A stretch of DNA of 64,000 bases from Trichostrongylus colubriformis. Lineage: Eukaryota; Nematoda; Chromadorea; Rhabditida; Trichostrongylidae. The notes beneath the pieces are model-generated. The model was not told the origin of the DNA. It ran no database searches and was given only the letters and a program-made list of their open reading frames with translations. Position 1 is the first letter of the stretch. Each line of letters begins with the position of its first letter. The translations under genes were made by a program, and so were the position numbers. The stretch spans positions 52,996,001-53,060,000 of the forward strand of contig OZ022256.1 in NCBI GenBank assembly GCA_963978905.1, read 5' to 3'. Below, one piece after another: positions 45,629 through 56,854 of this stretch.

Positions 45629-46523
45629 TTAGGTTGTCCCAAAAGTCTTGTAGTATTTCTCCAAAAAAAAATCAGTAACTCTTGTTCACTTGGAGGCAGG
45701 TCCAGGCGGTTCAGGAATATGGTAGAACGTTCCTTAAGCTTTCTAGGAAAATATATATTGACCCACCAGATCCCGTGGAGAGAGCTACAATGCCCGTTGT
45801 CCATATCCACCCAACTCGCGGTGTCATCTATTATGAGCGGTCTTGCGGCACCAAAACGACGGAAGCTTACCACTCCATCAGCGCTGCATTGGGCAAGGGA
45901 TGTGTGAGCTACGTGACCGTGCGCCGCTGGTTCATCAGCTTCAGCAACGGCGCGATTGACATGAAGGACAAACCACGCTTGGGACTGTGCTGGTTCTGGG
46001 ACGCGGAAGGAATGCTTTTCCGCGAGGTGCTGGTACAAGGCGACACAGTCACCGCTACCGTATGCACCCACCAGCTCCAGCAGCTCGCCGTCGCTGATCG
46101 AGAAAAGCTGCAAAAAAGGTCCGCGGTCACCCTTCTTCATGACGACGCCCGCTCCCATTTCGATCTCATTTCTCGAAAAGTACCCAGGCCAAGTTGTAGG
46201 AGCTCGGATGGGATGTGCTGCTCCAACCGCCATACTCTCCAGACATTGCCCCTTCTGACTATCACCTTACCCATCCTCTCGAATCCTTCCTGGCCAAAAG
46301 AAAATTCGTTGATTATGACTTGCTTGCGAAGGCGATCGCTGGCTTTTTCGACTCTCAGAACCCAGAAATTTGGGAGAAGGGAATCAACGATTTTCCTATA
46401 AAGTGGCAGAGGGTTGTCGATAACAATGGTCAATACGTTGTTGCCTAATTGTTTCTTGTTGGACGAAAAAAAAATAAAAAGTGATGATCGAAAAAATACT
46501 ACAAGACTTTTGGGACAACCTAA
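45629..46523 (+). mobile_element. Internally deleted mariner
   Basis: 895 bp with ends TTAGGTTGTCCCAAAAGTCT and its exact complement, and TA on both sides (45627-45628, 46524-46525). A full mariner is about 1.3 kb. The left end abuts the palindrome at 44948-45624. Confidence 0.85.
45790..46448 (+). pseudogene. Mariner transposase remnant
   Basis: Residues read IHPTRGVIYYERSCGTKTTE and SYVTVRRWF (N-terminal helix-turn-helix), then jump from MKDKPRLGL to WFWDAEGMLFREVL, so about 100 residues with the first catalytic Asp are gone. HDDARSHF marks the second Asp. After a frameshift near 46200 the frame reads PPYSPDIAPSDYHL and ends WQRVVDNNGQYVVA at the TAA at 46446. Inactive. Confidence 0.8.
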
Positions 46524-47038
46524 TATTTTGTTACTGTAATTTTTCCTTTGAAAATTCTCAAAATTCAAATTCTAATCAACCATATTTTCTTATATAATCG
46601 GGACAGCTGACGGAATGTTTCCATTGCGATCCCCCCACTCCAGTCCATCAAATACGACCCCCCCCTGTCGAGGATTCCTCAACTCCCGGTGTATCCTGAT
46701 AACAAGATGACCCCGCTAGCTGCAACATCTGGGTGCACTGGTCTGTCAAGGCAATGAACAACCCCATTTTGTGAAGTTTATAAGAACAAGTTGGTTGATA
46801 TCTTGTTGAGGATTCAATCACTGAAACTGGGCGAAGAAGCGCCATAGAAAAAAGAAAAACCAGTGGACAACCAGTTGACATAGGATTTGGTGAGCTGATC
46901 TGGAATCACTGACTTAAAGAGCTTCGTTTCGTTTTTTACACCTCGCCAGAATGCTGACAGATACAGGTTCACATTTTTCGTTCCATTTTCTAGCCCATCG
47001 AAAAAGCCCGGACCACTAATCTGTGTCTATTTTGGCTT

Positions 47039-47194
47039 GGGCCGCGGCCAGACTATGCGACTTCGAAGTGTCGCTCTTTCGCACGCGATACTGCGACATT
47101 GAGATTGTACAATGCCACTACCTCGCGTGCGGAGCCGCGACATCGCAAAGTCGCGGATACGAGGATCGCAAATTCGCAAAGTCTGACGGCGGCC
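47039..47194. mobile_element. Harbinger-like MITE, third copy
   Basis: Ends GGCCGCGGCCAGACTATGCG and its near complement (TTCGCAAAGTCTGACGGCGG), similar to 12712-12780 and 16901-17086. The flanks (TTG / TCA) no longer match as TTA. Confidence 0.58.
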
Positions 47195-48040
47195 TCATGT
47201 CTCGGGTCTCGGGCGTAGAATGGGGTGGTATTTTTCAAAATTTCTGCACGCGTAAAGAACGTAATATTTGTTACAATGGACGTCCTGAATCAGCTTCTTA
47301 TTCATATGCACTACATACGAATATTATGAGTTCAGATTTTAAATAAACTTTTCCTATCAATTACTCCCCTGAACAGAGAGTTTCTGTGCCAAATCTCCTT
47401 CTCCAGCTGCTTACCAGCATGGCCATCTTTGAGCTTCGACTTCGTCCTGAACCCCTGGATCCCAAAACATCAGTTCTACTTGGACTGACAAGCATAGCAA
47501 GTAGTTATTGAATGGTGGGAACTCTATCCGCAGTACAATATACAATGCTACATCTTTTTTTATGAAAAAAATTCACTCCATTATCAAAAGGCCATGACTT
47601 TCATCCCTTTGTACTATCAAATAATTTCTTTCTCTTCATAAAAAGAAAGGAAAAACCGCGGATCAGAATAACTTGAGAATGTGATCCAAGAATAAATCTC
47701 GGCAATATCTTTCTAGGCCAATCAGAGTAGATTAAAGCGTTCTGAGCAGATTTTTCGGTATAACGAGACAACTGTGGCGGTATCGTTTGATCATCTCATG
47801 TACATACCATCTGTTGTTACGGAACAAAAACCAGAAGATTACGAATGAAAGGAAAGATTAAGGGGAGGATGACGGCGAGAAATACATGATTATTGAGCAA
47901 CCATATGTGAGATCTCAACTCTGAAAAATCCGAAATCCTACGACAGTCTTTGAAAAAACTTAAAAATTTAGTATTCTGCAACATTTCTATCGGAACCGAC
48001 TACACAACGTAGTACACTTTCGATTAAAAGAAGTTATATA

Positions 48041-48766
48041 CAGAGGGTGCCATAAAAAGAGTAAGTTTGCTCATGGTTCACATCCGTCAAATATACAAAC
48101 ATAGGGAAAAGAAAGCGATAAAAGTATGGGACAAAATATTCCCAAAATATTCCTCTAGAAACAGGAGCAGGCTGATACTCGCTACTTTTACCTCCATCAA
48201 AACACGAAGCCTTCAGTCGGGCTTCAGGGCACCTACGTTTTCGAGGTCCGCTTAAAATAGTGGAGCCAGGTTCCGTGGTAGGCCTTTTGTGGGGAGCTTC
48301 TTGAGGATTGGCCCTTCGGTTCGTGGAGGTCACAGTGCCCTTGCTGCTTGGGCCACACTGCTAAGATCCGAAGTGTCATTTTTCATGCCTCGAATCCGCC
48401 TCCGCAGGGGTTTCGGTGGTCACGGTACTTTCTGGTTCTTAGAAACGAAGGGCACGAAACCCGGAAAAAACGGATTGTTTGAGAACACCACCCAATATGA
48501 ATGCCCCTGGGTACTCACAGTGAAAGGACCTTAGCAAGGTTGTGAACGATGGCGACAAAATTTCGAATTTGCCCAGTTGAGGTGACACATCATGTTGATT
48601 CGGAACAAGCTTCCGTTCCTGCATGCAGAAGTCTGTTACGGAGTATGGTGATAGAGTGAGATCTGCTCATGGCTTTACTGATGAAAATCCCCCGTCAGAT
48701 TTGTTGAAGATCGAGTAAAGTAGGGTTGAAAGTGAAGGAAAAAAATTACTTTTTTTGGCACCCTTT
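48041..48766 (-). mobile_element. TA-flanked 0.75-kb MITE, copy 1
   Basis: Begins CAGAGGGTGCCATAAAAAGA and ends TTACTTTTTTTGGCACCCTT between TA sites. It is in opposite orientation to the copies at 52180 and 56114: its right part (GGGTTGAAAGTGAAGG) matches their left part. Non-coding. Confidence 0.75.
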
Positions 48767-48769
48767 TAT

Positions 48770-50268
48770 ACTCAAGCAGCAACCACAAACGGAACTATGT
48801 TCTATGTAGGGAATATTGACCTATCAGATCAAATCCGAAAAAATTTCTATTATTCGAATACCATTTTAAGCTTGATCAAGGTAGTGCTCTGATCGTCTTA
48901 ATTTTTAAAAATATTCATGTGAAATAAATGAAACAGTTAAATAACGAAGAAGATGATAAATAGTAATAGGTATAAGTATAAAAAGGGATAACAATGAATA
49001 TAATTGGAACTATATTTACAGCAACAAAGACAACAAAAAACACTATTCGACGTATTTCTAGAAATTTCCACTAAATCTCTTTACTCAAAACTTCGCGCTG
49101 CATAGAGACCTTGATGTCCTTTCAAACGCTCATGAGCACAGCGAGAAAATACAAACGCATGGCGCAAACCTCATCAAGATAAAACCACGCTCTTTGCTGC
49201 TTTGAAGATATCGATTTGCATAATGTCAATGTCGATGAGAGAAGATTTGCATACGAATCGGCTACGGTAATTGACTGGTGTCGGATTAATTTTTCGATTG
49301 GATAGCTTTGGCCGTAACAGTGGGTGGAGAGCAGGCACGGGTTGGGGCAGGTGGTCATTTTCTGTTGTACCGAGGATGGGATACTAAAGCACACTTAAGG
49401 TCCATTAAAGTCAAGCAGGCGAATGATGTGATTTAGTGCTCAATTATGGCTTATCTGGGGTGATGGGGTGACTGAAGAGTATCTTGGAGCGGATTCGGCT
49501 CACACTCGATCACTTCTAGCTCAGATTCCACAGCACCTTGAGCAGCTAGATGAATTTTGCAGTGAAAGTTAACTGGGGGTTAGGGCTGAACGCTCATTTT
49601 CAATCTATGGCAAGTCGTACTGATGGCGCCGTGGGTGCGACGCCGCGAAGCGAAAACTTGACATAAGTGTACACACACATGCTTCTGAGGTAAGCTCTAT
49701 CACTGATATAAACCCAAGAGAGATGACCCAAAAAGCATTACTCTTTCAGTACGCTAGTAGATGACACCTTGTAAATATAACATGGTAAGATGCAAGTTAT
49801 CGGATCACTTTCAATTCCTCTGGAGAATCTGGTGAAATGCGTTGGTTATTCGGTGGGGTGTAATAATGGTCAAGTAGTGGTCAATCCTCAGGTAACTGTG
49901 GAATTCTCAACGTTTGTAGCTCATTAATAATAAACTATCGAAGGATAATGGGTAAAGTTTTTGGCGCCGATCAATCTATTGCCGGGGTGCGCCGTGAATT
50001 GTAGTTCCCTTCATAATTGCCGAGCAAGTGAATGCGATTTGACCTACACAGTGAATTGCAGGGTCAGCCGAGCTACACGTCATTGCTTTTACCCTCCGAG
50101 ACGAATCTGGTACCAATTCACATACTTAGAAGGGGTGAAAAGCTTGGTTGTTCTGACCGGGTATTGTTGCGGTATTTCATCCCCGCACCATGAGGTACCA
50201 CCTCCGCCCATTTATCCTTGATATAGGATGCCCCAACATCAATTACGACTGCTGGTAAGAGCTCATCT
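48770..50268. other. No supported gene
   Basis: AT-rich spacer with a dispersed-motif copy at 49157. Confidence 0.4.
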
Positions 50269-50780
50269 CTAACAGTCTACACTGAGAGTTCCAACTTCAT
50301 CGAATCCTCCTACTATCCGTCTAATCTTATCCGTGACACTTCGAATAAGTTGCTGCTCCAATTGTAACTCAGCGAGTAAAGAACCGAGATCATTAATTCC
50401 AAACGAAAACTGATTAGTGGCTGGCCCTTGAAAATCATCATCTGGGTCGAATTCGTAGAGCTCCTGAGGTAATAGTATGAATTACTAGGGCGAACTCGAC
50501 GACCTTCTTGGCTGTACATCCCAATATCATAAAATACATGGAAGCTCTTTAGGTGATGAATTCTCCGATGGTCATCTGAGACGTTATCGGGAATCCCGAA
50601 TAGGATCACTTTTGTCATGGAAATTAGCGCTCAGCGCCCAACTGTGATCCTTTCGGTCTACAACCTGCTGTGAACTATCTCGGCATAACTTTTTTCGAAG
50701 TGAACCTAAGACCAGCACACCATGCTTGACTAATTCCATTGAAACAGAGAATGAAGGGATATAAATTGGAGTACAATGTA
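50269..50780 (-). pseudogene. Minus-strand coding segment, frameshifted or with unresolved tiny introns
   Basis: Downstream of an acceptor (CAACTATTCAG at 50781) one frame reads HCTPIYIPSFSVSMELVKHG and on to RKDHSWALSANFHDKSDPIR, closing at 50584. A second frame then gives DDHRRIHHLKSFHVFYDIGM. A third, behind ATTACCTCAG at 50464, starts ELYEFDPDDDFQGPATNQFS and ends in a coiled-coil-like stretch (LLAELQLEQQLIRSVTDKIR) with TAG at 50269. The three pieces look like one protein, but the only candidate introns are 34 and 40 bp, and phases fail at the second. Either the gene is decayed, the sequence has errors, or the exons are joined in a way I cannot see. Family unknown. Confidence 0.38.
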
Positions 50781-51439
50781 CTGAATAGTTGAGGAAAAGA
50801 CGAGCATGCAATAACATTTGTAAATAAATGAAATGAAGATTCTTCTATGTATCGACATTGTTGTCGTTACCACGACCAGATTCTGGAATGGATCGAATAC
50901 AGCAAAAACCAATCAAGCCTCCAACCCTTGACCTTTTTAGACGAAGAAATAAGTATATCGGGTTATGGAATGGATAGCTCTTAAAACAATAGAGAATGGG
51001 CCATACAATAGCATCAACGATTTTGAATAAGAGACGTATGCATGGCGTATCCCAAAATTGGGTGCGTCGAGTGCTTCATTCTTCGTCTTTATGTAATTTC
51101 TCATTATTGAGATCATCAATGGTTCATCATTCAATGCTGGTCTTAAGCATGGATCGCGCCGGTAGTGCGTTAGCATGGACCGTACACATATGTATCAATA
51201 GCATGCGATAGTAATGCTCTTCACCGTATGTAGATCCCCGAATTTGAATGATGCACTAATTTACGACTACCGACTAATGAAAATTCTGCACACTACGAAT
51301 AAATCATGTGAATAAAAGTCAAATATGTATTTGGATACGTTTGAGAATATTTGAAATGAATATCCTTTTGTTAGGTAAAAATGCATAGCAATAAAATACA
51401 TTGCAACTACAATACATTTACAATCCGTCAACAGCTACT

Positions 51440-51540
51440 ATTATTGTAGAGGTAAAAAAGAGCGGTCGTATCCGGTCTCTGTAGAGGAGGAAGGGGTCGT
51501 ACAACAGCGGCCGATTTTCATCACACCTGGGAGTCCCTGC
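51440..51540 (+). repeat. Dispersed repeat X, partial copy
   Basis: TAGAGGTAAAAAAGAGCGGT, CGGTCTCTGTAGAGGAGG and CACCTGGGAGTCCCTG follow the order seen at 60690-60800. Confidence 0.5.
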
Positions 51541-52179
51541 TGGACGGAGAGGAGACACTTTAAACCAATGCACCAAAGAAACCATGTACTAGCTCACCTC
51601 AGACATGGCAGTAAAAGTGAGGAGCACCGTACAAACAATTGGTTCTGAGTCACGGGATGCAATTTTGTCGAAATCGAGAAAAAAGTGCTATTTCTACAGC
51701 CTCCCCCCCGCCCGCCTCCCTTTTTGCCCACTCCTCCTATACACAGAGTGACTAGAAAGCCTACTGGAGCCTGAAAATAAATCCAGCGAGAAGAAAAATC
51801 ACAAAGAAAAGCTACACATGATTTCAGCAGAAGATATACATCGCACTGATTGTTGCAGGTTGATCCATCCAGGGATGCGCCATGAAGCTCAGTTACTGCA
51901 CAGGTTGTGAATGTATTTACATGCGTAATTGCCCGCTGCAATGGGGTGCAAGGCATACGATGCCTCATATTAGAGAATACCATCGCTTTACTTTCAAAGC
52001 AAACCCAGTAATGGAAAAACTGAGTGGTTTCAATAGAAATTATCTGAGGATTATGCACGTGCGGTAGTAGCCTTGTCGCTAAGTGAATACGGGCGTGAGG
52101 GGGGGGGGGGGGGGCGGAGGAAGGGGTGAGCACTTTTCTTCGTATCGAGCTCCCACTGACCTACATAATAACCTACATA

Positions 52180-52930
52180 CAGGGGGTGCCAATAAAAAAA
52201 AAGTAATTTTGTCTTCCACTTTCAACCCCACAATAGTCGAACTTCAGAGAATTCTGACAAGGTACTTCTATCCCCAGATTCAGAAGCACACCTCATACTA
52301 TCACTAAACTCCGTGAGAGCCTTTTGCATGAACAGGATCCGGAGTTTATTCTGAGTGAATATAATGTGTCACCTCAACATGGCGACATCGGAGATTTCGT
52401 CGCCGTCGTTCAAAACCTTGCTGAAATCCGTTCACTCTGGGTACCTTAGAGGATTCATAATGGGTGGTGTTCTTGAATATTCCGTTTTTTGCAGGCTCCC
52501 AACATTCCTTCGTTTCCAAGAACCAAAACGTGCCATTACCACTGAAACCACTCCGGAGGCGATTCGAGGCACGAAAAATGATACTTCGGATCATAGCGAC
52601 GTTGTTCGAGCAGTAAGAGCTCTATGACTTCCACGAAGCGAAGGACCAATCCCTAGGAAGCTTTCCACAAAAGACCTACTATGGAACCTGGCTCTACTGT
52701 TTAAAGCGGAACTTGATACTGTGGGTTCACTGAAGCCCGAATGCGGCTACTGAAGGCTCCATATTTTTATAAAGGTGAAAGTAGTGAGCCATAGCTTGTT
52801 CCGGCTTTTAGAGGAACATTTCAGGAATTTTGCCCTAATACCTTCATCTAGTACTTAGTTTCCCAATGTTTTGTATACGTGGCGGATGTAAGCCGTGAGC
52901 GAAATTACTTCTTTTTTTTGGCACCCCCTG
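52180..52930 (+). mobile_element. TA-flanked 0.75-kb MITE, copy 2
   Basis: 751 bp from CAGGGGGTGCCAATAAAAAA to GGCACCCCCTG with TA at both sides (52178-52179, 52931-52932). This is the best-preserved copy of the three. The inner sequence shows no frame with transposase similarity. Confidence 0.82.
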
Positions 52931-53751
52931 TAGATTGTGCTAGGAAATCATAAAGATGCATTTACCCGAAATGCCACACCCCTCCCATCCACACCCCCCC
53001 CGTCTGGATAAATTCTCAGGTCCTTTTTCACGTTGAACAACAATTCAAAATAAATACAGCAAAAGTACGTGAGGAGTAAATCTCTAAAAAGCTCCACTAA
53101 AACCAGATACATAAAAAAGAACGAGATCGCTAATTGGAGTAAGAAGATGTGGTCTTCCAAAAAAAGGATGATACAGTAATCACTCATATCATGAGATGAG
53201 CAAGGAAAACCGTCAGTAGGTGTGTTTTGGTTTTCGGAGAGAAAACACCACTAAAAGTCGATAACCGATGACAATCGATAATATTAGTGATCTCTGGCGA
53301 TGAGTGGTCTACCTTTCTTTCACTTCAAAAATGCTCTTTTCTAGCTCACATAGCATACCTACAGACGAGATTCTTTGCTCAAGTCGCTAGAGCTTCTAGT
53401 GTGGCTCTATGGGACGCGGCTCCATAACCGGATCTAATGAGACACACCCAAATTTAAATTGTTAAAAATAGAAGAGTGACATTCAGCTGAGACAACGAAC
53501 AAATGGAGCTCCTACCGTATCCCCTGTTATAGCGAACACGATGGCGGTAGTGGCAATAACGGTTTTAATGACACCTCCTAATGATGATATCAGTGAATCG
53601 TGAGTATGGCGCCGATGCCACTGTCGCCGCCCCATCGTAAACATCGGCACGTAGTGGTGGGGGTCGGTTGGTTGACCTCGGGCTGAACCCCCATATTTCA
53701 GGTTCTCGCTCAGGACTCTAATTAACTTTTATGTGGCAATTCTCACGCGAC

Positions 53752-53772
53752 CACACACACACACACACACTC
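53752..53772. repeat. CA microsatellite
   Basis: About ten CA units within an otherwise unremarkable stretch (53000-54430) in which no gene is supported. Confidence 0.85.
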
Positions 53773-54433
53773 ACTTGCCTACCCACACGGCTGGTTATGG
53801 GACCTCCACATACGGTCGTCGCCACCGCGAACTCATTCACAAGCAAATGTTGTAGTCATTATCAGATTCGTTCGACTAGACGAATTCATCACAATCACTC
53901 ATCATACAACAGCAGCAGCCTGAATCGTTTCGTTGTCATTAATCGGATGAAAAAGTCCCCAAATGGGGTCAACGGGATACATCGTATGCCTTTACACTAT
54001 GAACTAGGAGCATTGTGGAACATAACGGGAACATTCTGAAATATCCTCTCTGGATATACGTATGCTTTCTATTTTATTCCTATAAAATCGATTTATACAC
54101 GCCTGGCAAGAAAACATGGTCTTAGGCAATATCCAATACGTCATTCGAAATCCCCAGTTTTTTCGGGCTGGGGTCTAAATCCAGCATATTTTGGTCTGAC
54201 ATTTAGTTTCGTGAGATCGACAAGTATCCTTAAGTGTTGTAGTGAAGGATGCATATTGATTTGGGCGGCATCAAGCGTTCTCCAAAAGCTGTTATTGCTA
54301 ATTTCATAATGGGAGTAAAATCTCTGTGCATGGCGCATTCCCAAAGGTTACCCATATCAGATCGTCCTATCTCCTATATTTTACGGCTGAAAAAGCATTT
54401 TCTCAGTTGTTGGTGCAAAACCCTCACCATCTA

Positions 54434-55402
54434 TTGGGTTGGGGAATAAGTTCCCGCCGTTTTATTTAACCCCGTTTTTCACATTGTTCCCTTCACCTTT
54501 CGGCAAAATCTATATATATTTTTAATGCGTTTTTTTTGCTCTACAGAACGCTACTATCGTTCCTTTGATTCCTCTAACCACCTAATATTTATGGGGTTTG
54601 GAATGAAGGAAGGTGAAGGCAAAAAATTGGCACTTGCGCACCTCATCTTTCTAGCTGCCATCAAGATCAAAAAAAGTATGTGTATATGTTTTTGATAGAG
54701 CTTGGTCAGCTCTACAGAATGGTACTATTTTTTATTGAAATGCTCAGCTTTTTGCTGATTTTAAGACTCACAATTGCAGTACTCGCAAAAGTAAGTCCTT
54801 TCGTTATCTTCTCTTCCTCGCCTACCGTCGAGATTGGGGAGGATGTGCATAAACGCATTCGATAGAGCTTTTTTTGCTCCTTGAGTGGATACCACTCTTC
54901 TTATGTATCCTGTCATATTATAGCATGTGGGAGTGAGTTTTCACCAGTTTTTCAATTCAAAACTGCGTGTGAAACGTGGTTCCGTAGAGGGTATAGCCTT
55001 GTCGTTTTGTTGTAGGCGAGAAAGAGACGATAACGAAAGTGCACACTTTTGCGATTACAGCGTTTGTGAGTCTTAAAAACAGCAAAAAGTTGAGCGGTTT
55101 GAATAAAAAGTAGTGCCATTCAGTTGAGCTAATAAAATCTATGTCGAAAACCTATACACACACTTTTTTGATCTCGATGGCAGACAAGAAAGATAAAGTG
55201 CGCAAGTGCCAATTTTTGCCTTCAGCTTATTTCATTTACAAACCTCATAAATACTAAGTAGCTGAGGGAGTCGAAAAGATGTTAATAGCATTTTGTGGGG
55301 AAAAAAGCTCTATCGAAAACATATATAAGCTTTGTCGAAAGATGGAGGGAACAATGTGAAGAACGGGGTTAAAAAAAGGCACGTACTTATTCCCCAACCC
55401 AA
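54434..55402. mobile_element. 969-bp palindromic MITE with mariner-like ends
   Basis: TA-flanked (54432-54433, 55403-55404). Ends TTGGGTTGGGGAATAAGT and its complement resemble mariner termini. Almost the whole element is an imperfect inverted repeat (GTTCCCTTCACCTTTCGGC / GCCGAAAGG-type blocks, GAGCTTTTTTTGCTCC blocks, AATTGGCACTTGCGCAC and its complement). A partial copy lies at 6003-6120. Confidence 0.78.
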
Positions 55403-56113
55403 TATTATTGTGACAGAATCTTATCTCTACACGTACTACAGATTAAGTATTGATTTTACGCGTCTACATAAGCAAACAAAAACGTTTTTGCTGCAGAGAA
55501 TGCTCTTTAAGACAAGACATAATGTCTAAAAAATATAGAATATCTACAAAAAGAAAATAAAAAATAAAAAACATAGGATATAAAGTATAGAAAGTATAGG
55601 ACCAGTTTTCAATGAGAACATGGCCATGAGCTCATGTCAAATAGAAACTTCTTTGGATGCGCCACGTATTCAAGTCCTTAACAAGATTTTGGAGTCTTGG
55701 AAACGGTAGTGATGGCTCATGCATACAAGACACCCTCCCCCAAAAAAGAAACTTCTCTTCAATTATTACAGTATTATTTGGAGATTAATACTTTCAAAAA
55801 GAGTCACAACATTTTTTTCATACAATAGATATGAAATGTTAGTGAAGGTAGCAATCAGTGATTCCAGACTAGGAAGTTCATATATCCAATTTCTGTCCTG
55901 AAAACAGTGTAGTAGGAAAAGCAGTGTGCGGCTCAGAAATTTAATTTCAAAAAACCAAAACACTCTACAAATTATTGCGAAAGGAATTTCAGCCTAATGG
56001 CAAAATTTCGGCGCCTATCACTTTCTTTTGAATTGAGATAAAGTAATCTAATAATGGAATCTGTAAGGGATCTAATAGAGGCGATTTTGTGACACGTTAT
56101 ACAATATACTATA

Positions 56114-56852
56114 CAGGGGAGGGGCCAAAAAAGTAATTTTTGTCCTCCACTTTCAACCCCACATTAGTCGAACTTCGGCAAATTCTGACCAGGTATTTTC
56201 ATCCCTGAAGTAAAGAGCAGACCACACTCTATCACTGTTCTCCGTTACAGCCTTCTGCACGAGCAGGTACGGTTGCTTGTTTCGAGTGAACAAGATGTGC
56301 CTCCTCAGCTGGGCAAAATCCAAAATTTCGTCGCCCTCGTTCACAACCCTGCTAAGGTCCGTTCACTCTGGGTACCTGAGTAGATTCATCTGTGTGGTGT
56401 TCTTGAATATTTCGTTTTTTTCGGGTTCCCAACGCCCTTTGTTTTCAGGAGCCGGAACGTGCCATCACCACTGGAACCCCTCGAGGCAGGTTTTAGGCAT
56501 GAAAAATGATACTTCGGATCATAGCAGCCTTGTTTAAGCAGCAAGGGCTCTGCGACTTCCATGATCCGAAGGGCCAATCCTTAGGAAGCTTCCCACAAAA
56601 GACCTACCACGGAGCCTGGCTTCACTGTTTAAGGGAACCTTGACACCGTGGGTGCTCTGAAGCCCGACTGCGTCGCTTGAAGGCTCCATATTTTTATGAA
56701 AGTGAAAGTAGTGAGTATCAGCTTGTTCCTACTTTTAGAGGATCATTTCGGGAATATTTTGCCCCAATGTTTTTATCTCTTTCGCTTCCCTAGGTGTTGT
56801 ATAATAGGCGGATATGGGCCGTGAGCGAAATTACTTTTTTTGGCACCCCTTT
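56114..56852 (+). mobile_element. TA-flanked 0.75-kb MITE, copy 3
   Basis: Begins CAGGGGAGGGGCCAAAAAAG after TA and ends TTTGGCACCCCTTT before TA. Same orientation as copy 2 and similar along its length, with more substitutions at the ends. Confidence 0.78.
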
Positions 56853-56854
56853 TA

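Noticed and set aside
45508..46233. 241-codon minus-strand frame
   Set aside because: It is antisense to the mariner transposase remnant and crosses two elements.
51594..52133. 179-codon minus-strand frame
   Set aside because: Runs through a poly-C tract and a dispersed-motif copy; no domain or splice support.
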